A stretch of 64,000 bases of DNA from Agrobacterium sp. AGB01 (GTDB taxonomy: Bacteria > Pseudomonadota > Alphaproteobacteria > Rhizobiales > Rhizobiaceae). Positions 10,401-20,699 of the stretch are shown here, one piece after another. The DNA lies in NCBI RefSeq assembly GCF_014851585.1, contig NZ_JACVAB010000001.1, positions 744,001 through 808,000 of the forward strand. The letters are read 5' to 3'. The notes below the pieces were generated by a model. The model made no database searches, had not been told where the DNA came from, and saw nothing but the letters and a program-made list of their open reading frames with translations. How positions within the stretch are numbered: the first letter of the stretch is position 1; every line of letters begins with the position of its first letter. The position numbers and the translations under genes are program-made.

Positions 10401-10955
10401 GAACGCGATGACATCATCGATGCCATCAAGAAACTGCGCGCCGGTATCCAGAGCTTGAACCGCGAAGGACGAGAGCGTTTGATCGCTGCCTTCGACGTGG
10501 TCAATGGCCAATTCCAGCGGCTGTTCACGCACCTGTTCGGCGGTGGCACTGCGGAACTGCAATTGATTGAATCGGAAGACCCGCTGGAAGCCGGCTTGGA
10601 AATTCTTGCCCGCCCGCCCGGCAAAAAGCCGCAGACGATGACGCTGCTTTCAGGTGGCGAGCAGGCATTGACGGCAATGGCGCTGATCTTCGCTGTGTTC
10701 CTGACCAACCCGGCGCCGATTTGTGTGCTGGACGAGGTGGACGCACCGCTGGATGACCACAACGTCGAGCGTTACTGCAACCTTATGGATGAAATGGTGG
10801 CGTCAACCGCAACGCGGTTTGTCATCATCACCCATAACCCGATCACCATGGCCCGCATGAACAGGTTGTTCGGTGTGACCATGGCAGAGCAGGGTGTGTC
10901 GCAACTCGTGTCGGTCGATCTTCAGGCAGCAGAGCGGCTTGTCGAGGTTGCGTGA
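7491..10955 (+). CDS. smc: Chromosome segregation ATPase SMC
   Basis: SMC, with ScpA and ScpB, compacts and aligns chromosome arms. The 1154-residue product shows the standard plan: N-terminal ATPase half with Walker A GPNGCGKSN (31-39), a long coiled coil, a hinge around residues 500-640, a returning coiled coil, and a C-terminal half with signature LSGGEQ near 1053 and Walker B CVLDEVDAP near 1078. The length matches alphaproteobacterial SMC. No scpA or scpB is adjacent. Its stop codon abuts the stop of the convergent VOC gene with no spacer (TGATCA). Confidence 0.96.
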   Translation: MKFNKLRLVGFKSFVEPSEFIIEPGLTGVVGPNGCGKSNLVEALRWVMGENSYKNMRASGMDDVIFSGSGNRPARNTAEVGLYLDNADRTAPAAFNDADEIQVTRRIERENGSVYRINGKEARAKDVQLLFADASTGARSPSMVGQGRIGELINAKPQARRQLLEEAAGISGLHSRRHEAELRLRAAETNLERLEDVTAQLESQIESLKRQARQANRFKSLSADIRAREAMLLHIRWVEAKQAEGEAESALNQATVLVAEKAQKQMEAAKEQGIASLKLPELRENEARAAAALQRLQIARTQLDEEAGRLLRRRDELTRRLAQLGEDIAREERLVADNAQILTRLDAEEAELVETLADSGRYAEETREAFEAAAAKLSESENAATALTAQRAEAAAARTQLERAIRDLADRKMRLEKQAQDASSELDAISEKLSLLPDPAEKRSVVEAAEDAVSDAQIAVEEAETALTEARSGEAMARAPVDAARARVNGLETEARTISRMLAAGASSGTFTPIAEELTVGKGFEVALGAALGDDLESSLDPAAPTYWSLSGDASADPALPTGLASLAEHVKGPAVLSRALKQIGIVANIEDALRLMPKLQTGQRLVTREGAVFRWDGHVTGADAPGTAALRLAQKNRLAELEGEMEEARFALSEAEELLAATADEIRLADIRLNEAREMSRLAVRHLAESRDALSSAERASGDLMRRRDIVSEAVNQIRSQIEEVVIQEENARIEMDDAPDLTLIDTRLREVQMEVATDRGLLAEARARHEGLNREAEARQRRINAIAQERSTWQARVASASDHISTLREREEEAREEMLDLEVAPEEFDEKRRALLTELQKTEEARRLAADQLVHAENLQREADRTAATALSELAEARERRGRTEERLVSARERRQETEHRIQETLNVGPHQAYRLTGLAADAALPDLREVERELDRLKIERERLGAVNLRADEEQAELSEKLTALVKERDDIIDAIKKLRAGIQSLNREGRERLIAAFDVVNGQFQRLFTHLFGGGTAELQLIESEDPLEAGLEILARPPGKKPQTMTLLSGGEQALTAMALIFAVFLTNPAPICVLDEVDAPLDDHNVERYCNLMDEMVASTATRFVIITHNPITMARMNRLFGVTMAEQGVSQLVSVDLQAAERLVEVA

Positions 10956-11933
10956 TCAGGCCTTTTGCAGTCTGAGACCGGTTCCCCAGGGATCGACAGC
11001 TTCAACATCGCCATTCTCAAGCTGGGAAATCTTGTAACCTGCTGCCTCAAGACGGGCCTGCTGCTGCTTGATGTCAGCCGCGTCGGTGATCGTCAGCGAG
11101 AACCAGGCAAGCCCGGTCTGTTTGTCATCGCGCAATTCGGCGCCCCGGCTGTTCCAGGTGTTGATAGCGACATGGTGATGATACCGCCCGGAAGACAGGA
11201 AGGCAGCGTCCTCACGGTTGCCGCGTGTTGAGGCGAGACCCACTGCATTTTCATAAAACGCACGGCCCTTGGCGATATCGCCGACCCGCAAATGCATGTG
11301 CCCGATACGCAGATTATCCGGCGCGATCGTATAATCGTCCTTTGTTGTATCGGTCAGCGCGACGATGTCGTCGATATCAAGCTCCTTGGTGCCCATGGTC
11401 ACCACATCGCCATCCCACTGCCAGCTGTCCTTCTGACGGTCACTGTAGACTTCGATGCCGTTGCCTTCGGGGTCGTTCAGGTAAACGGCTTCGCTGACAT
11501 TGTGGTCGGCAAAACCGGTAACCGGTGCCTGCATTCTTGCGACATGCACAAGCCAGCGGGCAAGATCCTTGCGGGTGGGCATCAGGTAGGCGATGTGGAA
11601 TAGGCCCGCAGCACTCTGGCTCTCAAATTCCGCCTCCGGCATGTGAATGAGATGCAGCAGCGCGGTGCCACCGGCACCAACAATGACGGTGTTGCCGTTG
11701 CGTGCAATCTCGGTGAAGCCCATCACCTGCCGGTAATAGGCAAGCATGTTATCAAGGTTTTTTACCCGGATTGCGGCCTCGCGGATATGCATTGGCGTGG
11801 TCAGCGCAAACGGCATGGCATCGGTGGAAAGGGTCAAGTTGGTCATGCCTTCGGCTTTGACAGCACCGGCCAGGGCAGCACTGGCAGATGTCACGCCAGC
11901 AAGTTTCAGAATATGTCTGCGGGAAAGGTTCAT
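10956..11933 (-). CDS. Exported two-domain VOC (glyoxalase/catechol dioxygenase-like) protein
   Basis: About 325 residues from ATG 11933. The N-terminus MNLSRRHILKLAG with an alanine-rich stretch ending near VKAEG is a typical Tat signal. Two vicinal-oxygen-chelate modules follow. The second has metal-ligand-like residues in GHMHLRV, RYHHHVAINTW and the C-terminal part; the first has HIREAAIRVKN and NGIEVYSD. It resembles CatE-type extradiol dioxygenases, which are normally cytoplasmic, so a Tat signal is unusual. An upstream in-frame start (11990) would hide the signal and is unlikely. The substrate is unknown. Confidence 0.8.
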   Translation of the reverse strand: MNLSRRHILKLAGVTSASAALAGAVKAEGMTNLTLSTDAMPFALTTPMHIREAAIRVKNLDNMLAYYRQVMGFTEIARNGNTVIVGAGGTALLHLIHMPEAEFESQSAAGLFHIAYLMPTRKDLARWLVHVARMQAPVTGFADHNVSEAVYLNDPEGNGIEVYSDRQKDSWQWDGDVVTMGTKELDIDDIVALTDTTKDDYTIAPDNLRIGHMHLRVGDIAKGRAFYENAVGLASTRGNREDAAFLSSGRYHHHVAINTWNSRGAELRDDKQTGLAWFSLTITDAADIKQQQARLEAAGYKISQLENGDVEAVDPWGTGLRLQKA

Positions 11934-12162
11934 GGAAAAAATCCGGAAGTGAGATTGATTTCCCTTACGCCGCGTTTTGTGCTCTTGCATCTCACGAATG
12001 CGTCAACCGTTTACCGAAAATTCGTGATCCTGAGAGGCAAGGCATGCAATCGCCTCATTTCTGTTGCACTGCGCCGAAGCAGTTATACGGTATCGATTTT
12101 AAATAGCCGGATGATGCTATAAAGATTTGAAAAACAAGACCGCTTCTGGGTGGAGAGCGTTG

Positions 12163-14838
<2,676 letters not shown>

Positions 14839-14851
14839 CTGGCGGTTCGCG

Positions 14852-15124
14852 CTAAGACGACTTCTGCACGATCACCCGGCGTTCAATAACCACCGGTTGG
14901 CGGAAGAACATGTCGTTCTGCCGTTGTTGCCAACTGCGTGCTTCTGCACGACGGTCCAGATCGATATCAAGCAGGCATCTGGACATGGCATCTGTTCCGA
15001 CTTTGAAACCATAACCGCGGCAGGTCGCCTCGTCGGCAGCACGCCGCTCTTCCGGTGTCATGGTTTGGCAGGACGCCAACGTCACTGCCGCACAAAACAA
15101 GCCGATGAGAGAGAAAATACGCAT
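14852..15124 (-). CDS. Small putative lipoprotein
   Basis: A 90-residue protein with a short signal peptide ending in a lipobox LASC (Cys19), so it is likely lipid-anchored. The mature part is charged, with two further cysteines and a Gln/Arg-rich tail. I do not recognise a family with certainty. It converges on ppdK with a 13-bp gap and is divergent from the DUF1499 gene. Confidence 0.65.
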   Translation of the reverse strand: MRIFSLIGLFCAAVTLASCQTMTPEERRAADEATCRGYGFKVGTDAMSRCLLDIDLDRRAEARSWQQRQNDMFFRQPVVIERRVIVQKSS

Positions 15125-15368
15125 CTGAACACCTCCAATGCCGAATGGCCGTGATGCACATTTTCTACAACGAATAGAATGGCATCTGGTTCGACTGATA
15201 CGCCCGTTTGATCGCTTTCGGAAGAATTTCTTTTGTCGTCACGTTTGCCGCAACGCGAATCCGGTCTATTTACTGGCAGATGGTGATTCTTGGGCCATTG
15301 GTCTGACCATCCGTTGCCGGATGGCAGGCTTCATATAACGACTGAAAAATATCCGGGTGGCTGTTTCC

Positions 15369-16280
15369 ATGGCTGTGCGCTTCGTTCGACCTGTTTCCCG
15401 TGCTGCCGCTGCCTCGCGTTATTTCGGCCTTGTCGCACTGTGCCTATTTGTATTTGCCGTGCCGCTGTTCCGGTTCGGGCCACTCACCATGCCGGACTTT
15501 GTCAGCCTGGTGCTGATTTCTGCAGGCCTGGCGCTTGTCGCAGTGCTTTTGGCATTTTTTGGTCTTTATCGGCTGTGGATGACAGGGGCAAAGGGCGGTC
15601 GATCTGCCTTCAAAGCCATCCTGTTATCGGCTTTGCCTTTGGGCGTCGCGATTTGGGCAGGTTTTCTCTATTGGCAAAACCCTGTTCTTTACGATGTCTC
15701 GACCGATACCACTGATATCCCTGAATGGATCGAGGTGCCCACGGCCAACCAGCAATGGTTTTCCCGTCCGCCAATTACAGCCGAAACGAGGGTGGAACAG
15801 GCTGAAGCCTATCCCGGTTTGACCGGGAGGCGTTATGAAGGTGCTGTGGACCGTATCTATCAGGCGGCACGTAAAGTCGCGACGGCGCAAGGCATCCGTA
15901 TCACCGAGACACGTGGACTTGCAGGCGCCATTCCTGACCAGCCGGAAGCGTTGCCTGCGCCGGAAGAAAATCTATCGGGTGAGACATTGAATGACGAGCC
16001 ACCGGCAAATGTGCCGGTACCGCTGTCGAGACCGGCGGATGCGCCGCGACCGATGTTTGGAACGGGCGGCGATGTGCTGGTGCAGGGTGCGACACGCTCC
16101 TTCATCCTTGGTGCGCGTTTTGATGTCCTGTTGCGACTGCGGGAAGAAACGGAAACGACGCTGGTCGATATTCGCGTTGCCTCACGTTTTGGCCGGCATG
16201 ATCTCGGGACAAGCGCCAGTCTGGCGGAAGCCTATCTGCTGGCGCTGGATGCTGAGATGCTCGGCATATCGGGGGACTGA
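15369..16280 (+). CDS. DUF1499 membrane-anchored protein
   Basis: About 303 residues. The N-terminal part has three hydrophobic segments (about 20-40, 48-72 and 85-105). The rest is the DUF1499 module, recognisable from WIEVPTANQQWFSRPP, the following YEGAVDRIYQAAR and the closing VDIRVASRFGRHDLG. A Pro/Glu-rich insertion lies in the middle (about 195-230). The family's role is unknown. GTG 15357 is an alternative start. A small hairpin (CCATCCG 15307-15313 with CGGATGG 15318-15324) lies 45 bp upstream and may influence the leader. Confidence 0.75.
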   Translation: MAVRFVRPVSRAAAASRYFGLVALCLFVFAVPLFRFGPLTMPDFVSLVLISAGLALVAVLLAFFGLYRLWMTGAKGGRSAFKAILLSALPLGVAIWAGFLYWQNPVLYDVSTDTTDIPEWIEVPTANQQWFSRPPITAETRVEQAEAYPGLTGRRYEGAVDRIYQAARKVATAQGIRITETRGLAGAIPDQPEALPAPEENLSGETLNDEPPANVPVPLSRPADAPRPMFGTGGDVLVQGATRSFILGARFDVLLRLREETETTLVDIRVASRFGRHDLGTSASLAEAYLLALDAEMLGISGD

Positions 16281-16291
16281 TCCCTTAAGCA

Positions 16292-17200
16292 TTACGTCGG
16301 GAAATAAAGCCCTGACAGCAATGGCGGGCCATCGGTTTGCACACGCCCCTTTTCAAGCAGGTCTTCCAGATGCGCCAGAACCGAAAGAGCTGCAGCGCCG
16401 TGCAGACGCGGATCAGTGCTCTGGTAGATAACCTTGACCATGTCGGGAATCCTGCGGTCACCAGCCTTTATCCGCTCCAGAACGGCCCGTTCGCGCATAC
16501 GACGATGGGTCCTCAATCCTCGCATAAAGGAAGAGGGGTCTTTCACCGGGCCACCATGGCCGGGCAGGAACAGCCTGTCGTCTCGCTCCAGCAGCTTTTC
16601 CAGTGACGCCATATAGTCGCTCATCGCGCCATCCGGTGGTGCCACAATGGTGGTTGCCCAGGCCATGACATGGTCGGCGGAAAATACGATGCCGGTACCG
16701 TCAAGCGCAAAGGACGCATGGTTTGCGGTATGGCCGGGTGTGTGCAGCGCCGTCAACGTCCAGCCATCACCTGATATGCTCTCATTGTCGCCAATGGCGA
16801 TATCCGGCGCGAAGGTGTAGTCGGAGCTTTCTGAAAACGGGTTGCGTTCATCGGCATGCAGCGGACGTGCAGATCGGTGTGGACCTTCAGCCACGACGAT
16901 GGCACCGGTGGCATCTTTCAACCGGGCAGCAAGCGGCGAGTGGTCGCGGTGTGTATGGCTGACAAAAATATGGCTGACTTCCCGACCTTTCAGGGCGTCG
17001 ATCAGAGCTTGGAAATGCGCGTCATCTTCCGGGCCGGGATCGATAACTGCAACCGATCGGTTACCAACAATGTAGCTGTTGGTGCCATGAAAGGTAAACG
17101 GCGAAGGGTTGTTGACGGTAATCCGCTGGACATGATCGCTCACCGGAATGGCTGTACCATAGGCGGGCAGAAATTCGCGGCTGAATTCCGGGTCTGGCAT
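16292..17200 (-). CDS. Metallo-beta-lactamase-fold hydrolase (LACTB2-like)
   Basis: A 302-residue cytoplasmic protein with the zinc-binding signature SHTHRDH (81-87), further ligands in HTPGHTANH and SADHVM, and a C-terminal winged-helix tail (RRMRERAVLERIK onward) found in the LACTB2 branch. Such proteins are hydrolases or ribonucleases; the substrate here cannot be assigned. It is followed on the other side by a cupin gene on the same strand, 17 bp upstream, which suggests a two-gene operon. Confidence 0.85.
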   Translation of the reverse strand: MPDPEFSREFLPAYGTAIPVSDHVQRITVNNPSPFTFHGTNSYIVGNRSVAVIDPGPEDDAHFQALIDALKGREVSHIFVSHTHRDHSPLAARLKDATGAIVVAEGPHRSARPLHADERNPFSESSDYTFAPDIAIGDNESISGDGWTLTALHTPGHTANHASFALDGTGIVFSADHVMAWATTIVAPPDGAMSDYMASLEKLLERDDRLFLPGHGGPVKDPSSFMRGLRTHRRMRERAVLERIKAGDRRIPDMVKVIYQSTDPRLHGAAALSVLAHLEDLLEKGRVQTDGPPLLSGLYFPT

Positions 17201-17217
17201 CTGTCTGGCTAACGCCC

Positions 17218-17514
17218 TTATTTGTATTCGATTTCGATAAATGACATTGGCTCGTTACCAGCATTGACGACATTGTGCGAAACGCCTGCCTCCCGCCGAT
17301 ACGGCATGCCGCGCGGTGTGTCGACGCGACGGCTGCCATTTTCATCCTCGATCAGGAAATGGCAATCGGTCATCGGCACAACAACGTAACCAAGCCCGTG
17401 GGTATGGTGGCCGGTATCGGCACCGGGCTCAAAGTCCCAACGGATGATCCGCACGACATCGTCATCAAGCAGTGTGGTTGGCGTGGCTGGGGGACGTGCG
17501 CTGTATTTGCTCAT
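17218..17514 (-). CDS. Cupin-domain protein
   Basis: A 98-residue single-domain cupin from ATG 17514 (ATG 17526 adds four residues). The metal site is in GHHTHGLGYVVV, with the second cupin motif around PYRREAGVSHNVVN. The product is a small beta-barrel, possibly metal-dependent, without an assignable substrate. It precedes the metallo-hydrolase in the same transcript by spacing. Confidence 0.8.
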   Translation of the reverse strand: MSKYSARPPATPTTLLDDDVVRIIRWDFEPGADTGHHTHGLGYVVVPMTDCHFLIEDENGSRRVDTPRGMPYRREAGVSHNVVNAGNEPMSFIEIEYK

Positions 17515-17687
17515 GTGCGCTTTCAAGCAAAATGATCGGCAATATCGGTTGCTTTATGAACTACCATGAAGATGGTCCGGTCCTAACAAGAAATATTGCA
17601 GTTCTGCAAACTTAATGATTGCCGCTGCCCTTATGCTTTGCTAATCAGGCGCCACTCGAATAGCAGCGCTTCGCCCTGCTGTTTTGT

Positions 17688-17762
17688 TGGGGCGTCGCCA
17701 AGCGGTAAGGCACCGGTTTTTGGTACCGGCATTCCCAGGTTCGAATCCTGGCGCCCCAGCCA
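17688..17762 (+). tRNA. tRNA-Gln (anticodon TTG)
   Basis: Acceptor arms TGGGGCG 17688-17694 and CGCCCCA 17752-17758, discriminator G, and CCA encoded at 17760-17762. The anticodon stem CCGGT/ACCGG encloses the loop TTTTGGT with anticodon TTG at 17720-17722, and the T loop reads TTCGAAT. The full cloverleaf can be drawn by eye. Confidence 0.95.
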
Positions 17763-17828
17763 CATTTTTCCAAGATGATTTTGAGTTTTAAGTCTGCTGA
17801 TCAATCGGTCGGGCAGCGTCAATAACAT

Positions 17829-17857
17829 TACGGCCCCGATGTTACTGCGGGGCCGTA
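17829..17857 (-). terminator. Hairpin downstream of the 17874 lipoprotein gene
   Basis: Perfect 9-bp stem ACGGCCCCG 17830-17838 with CGGGGCCGT 17848-17856 and a 9-nt loop. On the minus strand it follows the lipoprotein stop by 17 bp and is trailed by TAATGTTATT, so it probably ends that transcript; it may also act on read-through from the tRNA. Confidence 0.65.
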
Positions 17858-17873
17858 TTGGTCTTTGGATATA

Positions 17874-18278
17874 TTACTCAGCAGTCAGGAATTCTGCGCA
17901 GTAACTCGGGCCGTTCACGCCTGGGCGGTCGGCAACCGGGCGGATCGAGCGGATGGTGTAATCTTCCGAAGCTGTGATCTGCACGGTGCACGACAGGTAG
18001 AGCGTGCGGGCTGGTGCAGTCTGCTTGCCACGCTTGCCGTCCTTAGTCTGCTCAAACTGCGCAGGAACGCGTGTGTTTTTGTATCCGCCGCGCCATGTGT
18101 AAAGCGTTTCGCTGCCAGATGCCGTGTCGCTGATCGGCGGGCCGTATTTTGCGAAAAATACGCCTGCGGACTGTCCCTTCCAGCGGCTTTCGATTGGATT
18201 TGTTGCTGGCAGTGACGTTGTGGTGCAGGCGGTGAGGGCAACAGCCAGCCCTGCCAGCATTACGCTGCGAAATCGCAT
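17874..18278 (-). CDS. Putative outer-membrane lipoprotein of unknown function
   Basis: A 134-residue protein with signal MRFRSVMLAGLAVALTAC; the lipobox LTAC puts the lipid-modified cysteine at residue 18. The mature part contains WKGQSAGVFFAKYGPP, TLYTWRGGY and two cysteines (in LSCTVQ and SYCAEF) that could pair. This pattern occurs in small alphaproteobacterial envelope lipoproteins of unknown role. It sits between two tRNA genes and has its own hairpin terminator. Confidence 0.75.
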   Translation of the reverse strand: MRFRSVMLAGLAVALTACTTTSLPATNPIESRWKGQSAGVFFAKYGPPISDTASGSETLYTWRGGYKNTRVPAQFEQTKDGKRGKQTAPARTLYLSCTVQITASEDYTIRSIRPVADRPGVNGPSYCAEFLTAE

Positions 18279-18543
18279 GGTCGAGATCCTTTTGAATTTT
18301 GTCCGGCTGATTGCCGTTTATGTGCGTCGCCTAGCAGATTTGTTGCGTCGAATGGAGTGTTTTGCGAGTGCTAATGTGCGATTTATTGACGGAATTGCTT
18401 TTTTGTAACGTTTGCACCCGGCTGAAAATTGCGGATGCGCAAGCCCAAACGAAATGAGCAAAGAACCATCATAAAATTTACACAAAAGCTGCGTTGTCCG
18501 CTTGTGGAACTTTTTAGGCTGGTCTATAGAGTGCCGCAGGTAA

Positions 18544-18620
<77 letters not shown>

Positions 18621-18843
18621 TATTATCCCATAAAATCAACTATTTTTACCTGCGACTTCAGTGGGTTGGCGTGTTCTATTTCGCCTCCGCGCACAGTTTG
18701 CAAACGCGCTTTTTGCTCTCCCCAGATTATAACTCATGGCTTGATGACCGACTGGTGTCGGTCGGGTCGCGCTCTTCTTCACCATTGTGGTTGATGTCGC
18801 CAATAGCGCAAAAATTATCACAATTTTAACCTATTGGCACCTT

Positions 18844-18862
18844 GGTTAAAGAGTTGTTAACC
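18844..18862. promoter_or_regulatory. CtrA-type binding site upstream of the flagellin gene
   Basis: GGTTAA-N7-TTAACC. It contains the full consensus TTAA-N7-TTAAC of the alphaproteobacterial cell-cycle regulator CtrA and is also a near-perfect dyad. It lies 72 bp before the flagellin start, a normal distance for an activator of flagellar genes. Binding is inferred from the match. Confidence 0.7.
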
Positions 18863-18891
18863 ATGTTCGGTTGTATTGCATGCAACCTCTC

Positions 18892-18932
18892 ATAGCTCAT
18901 GACGAGCATCTCACAATTTTTCCATGAGCTAT
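18892..18932 (+). promoter_or_regulatory. Inverted repeat covering the flagellin ribosome-binding region
   Basis: ATAGCTCATG 18892-18901 and CATGAGCTAT 18923-18932 form a perfect 10-bp stem with a 21-nt loop. The 3' arm ends one base before the ATG at 18934 and occupies the place of a Shine-Dalgarno sequence, of which none is obvious. In an mRNA it would close the initiation region. Leader-based control of flagellin by FlbT is known in Caulobacter; a link here is inference. Confidence 0.6.
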
Positions 18933-18933
18933 T

Positions 18934-20664
18934 ATGACCAGCATTCTTACGAACGTTGGAGCGATGTCTGCACTCCAGACGTTGCGCGCCATCGATTCCA
19001 GTCTTCGGCAAGCACAGAACGAGACCTCTTCAGGTCTGCGTATTTCGTCTGCGTCTGACAATGCTGCCTACTGGTCGATTGCGACCACCATGCGATCGGA
19101 CAACGTGGCGCTGTCTGCCGTCACCGATGCTCTGGGTCTTGGCGCTGCGAAGGTTGATACGGCCTATGCTGGAACCAGTTCGGTTGTTGATGTGCTCAAA
19201 CAGTTCAAAGCCCGTCTGGTGGCTGCGAAGGAGGAGGGCCTGGACCGCTCCAAGATCCAGGAAGAGCTGACGCAGTTGAATGCGCAGGCCGAGAGCATCG
19301 TGGCGTCTTCAAGCTTCAGCGGTGCCAACTGGCTGAACACCGACGCGACAACCCATCTGATGGAAACGGACAGCCTGACATCATCAGTGGTTTCCGCTTT
19401 CGTCAGATCAAGCGACGGTTCGGTTGCCGTCAAGACGACAGAGGTCGATCTGAAAAGCATCAGCATGCTTAATGCCGGCGGCGGTGGCATTCTGCAGAAA
19501 GATCTCGGCGGCGTGAGCGACATGGGCGGTTTTGCCAATGCCAACATGAATGCCTATGCCCATAACGGCCACGAAACCCACGAATTTACAGGACCTGCTA
19601 CGTTTGATGTTGGCGACTTCATCGAGTTCTCGGTGTTGATCGACGCGTTCGACACCGACGCCGGTGTAACGGTCAACAATTTGAGAATAGACAAGAGCGT
19701 GATTGACAACGCCCTTGGTACGACCACCGGCACTATCAACAATGCCTACGACATGACACGTGTGTTGCAGCAGGTGTTCGATGATAACAGCGTTCCCTTG
19801 TGGGCTGTAAGGCCGTCGACTTATACGTCCTTCGGTAACTCTGCCACCCGCTTCGAAATTGGTTCGCTTGAGACTTCGGGGCGTAATGGTTCAAGCGTGG
19901 ACATCGTCGGGGTAAGCTCAAGTTTTGCGGTGGGACATCCAGCAGGTTTTGCGCTGGGGCTCGAGGATGCGCCATCCAACAATCACGACAACATGTTCCC
20001 CAAGGGCACTCTCAGCTTCACCGAAGGGTTCATGGTTTCGGCAACTGCGGAAATCCGCTTTGACGTTGAGGTCAATGGTGGTGGCGTGCAGACAATGCTC
20101 ATCAACAAGGCAGTCGTTGATGCGGCCCTTGGCACAACAGATGGATATATCGGCGACCGCCACGAACTGGCGACTGTGCTTGCCTATGTGACGGCAGGTA
20201 CCGGCGTCACGGTCATATCCAATGATCTGGAATATCCAGGCGTTGTCGTCTTCATGGCTGATCCGGCGATGTATCCCGAAGCCGGAAACCGGGCAGCAAG
20301 GTTCAACGTTTCAAACGTGCGCACCAACCTGCCATTCTCGCTGGATTTTGACCTCGCCGAGATCGATGTCACCTCCACCCGTTTCAAGATCGATAAATAC
20401 ATTGAGGGTGTCGAGCACATGTTGCGCGAGGCGATTGACAGCGCCGCGACACTTGGAGCGCTTTCCATGCGTATCGACATGCAGAGCGAATTCGCTAACC
20501 GGCTTTCCCAGTCTATCAGTCAGGGCGTCGTCCGGCTTGTCGATGCCGACATGAACGAAGTCTCGACGCGCCTCAAAGCGCTCCAGACACAGCAGCAGCT
20601 GGCAATCCAGGCGCTGTCGATCGCCAACTCCAACTCCGAAAATATCGCGCAACTGTTCCGCTGA
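18934..20664 (+). CDS. Flagellin with duplicated central domain
   Basis: A 576-residue flagellin. Residues 1-150 hold the conserved N-terminal D0/D1 helices (LTNVGAMSALQTLR, ISSASDNAAYWSIATTMRSDN), and about 485-576 hold the C-terminal pair ending QALSIANSNSENIAQLFR. Related bacteria often have flagellins of 280-400 residues, so this one is long. The extra length comes from a central region with two similar modules: about 223-325 and 367-470, sharing the elements ID/NKxVxDxALGTT and GNxAxRFxxxxxxT. It is alone, with no other flagellar gene in the window. A CtrA-type site and a leader hairpin precede it. Confidence 0.9.
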   Translation: MTSILTNVGAMSALQTLRAIDSSLRQAQNETSSGLRISSASDNAAYWSIATTMRSDNVALSAVTDALGLGAAKVDTAYAGTSSVVDVLKQFKARLVAAKEEGLDRSKIQEELTQLNAQAESIVASSSFSGANWLNTDATTHLMETDSLTSSVVSAFVRSSDGSVAVKTTEVDLKSISMLNAGGGGILQKDLGGVSDMGGFANANMNAYAHNGHETHEFTGPATFDVGDFIEFSVLIDAFDTDAGVTVNNLRIDKSVIDNALGTTTGTINNAYDMTRVLQQVFDDNSVPLWAVRPSTYTSFGNSATRFEIGSLETSGRNGSSVDIVGVSSSFAVGHPAGFALGLEDAPSNNHDNMFPKGTLSFTEGFMVSATAEIRFDVEVNGGGVQTMLINKAVVDAALGTTDGYIGDRHELATVLAYVTAGTGVTVISNDLEYPGVVVFMADPAMYPEAGNRAARFNVSNVRTNLPFSLDFDLAEIDVTSTRFKIDKYIEGVEHMLREAIDSAATLGALSMRIDMQSEFANRLSQSISQGVVRLVDADMNEVSTRLKALQTQQQLAIQALSIANSNSENIAQLFR

Positions 20665-20699
20665 TCAACCGGCAAACTGAGATCTTGGAGGCCAAACCG

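Larger units (their letters stand above)
18621..18933. other. Intergenic region between tRNA-Pro and the flagellin gene
   Basis: No gene is supported in this 313-bp stretch. It holds the end of the tRNA transcript, an AT-rich part (18800-18840), a CtrA-type box and a 10-bp inverted repeat that reaches the flagellin start codon, both listed separately. Confidence 0.6.
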
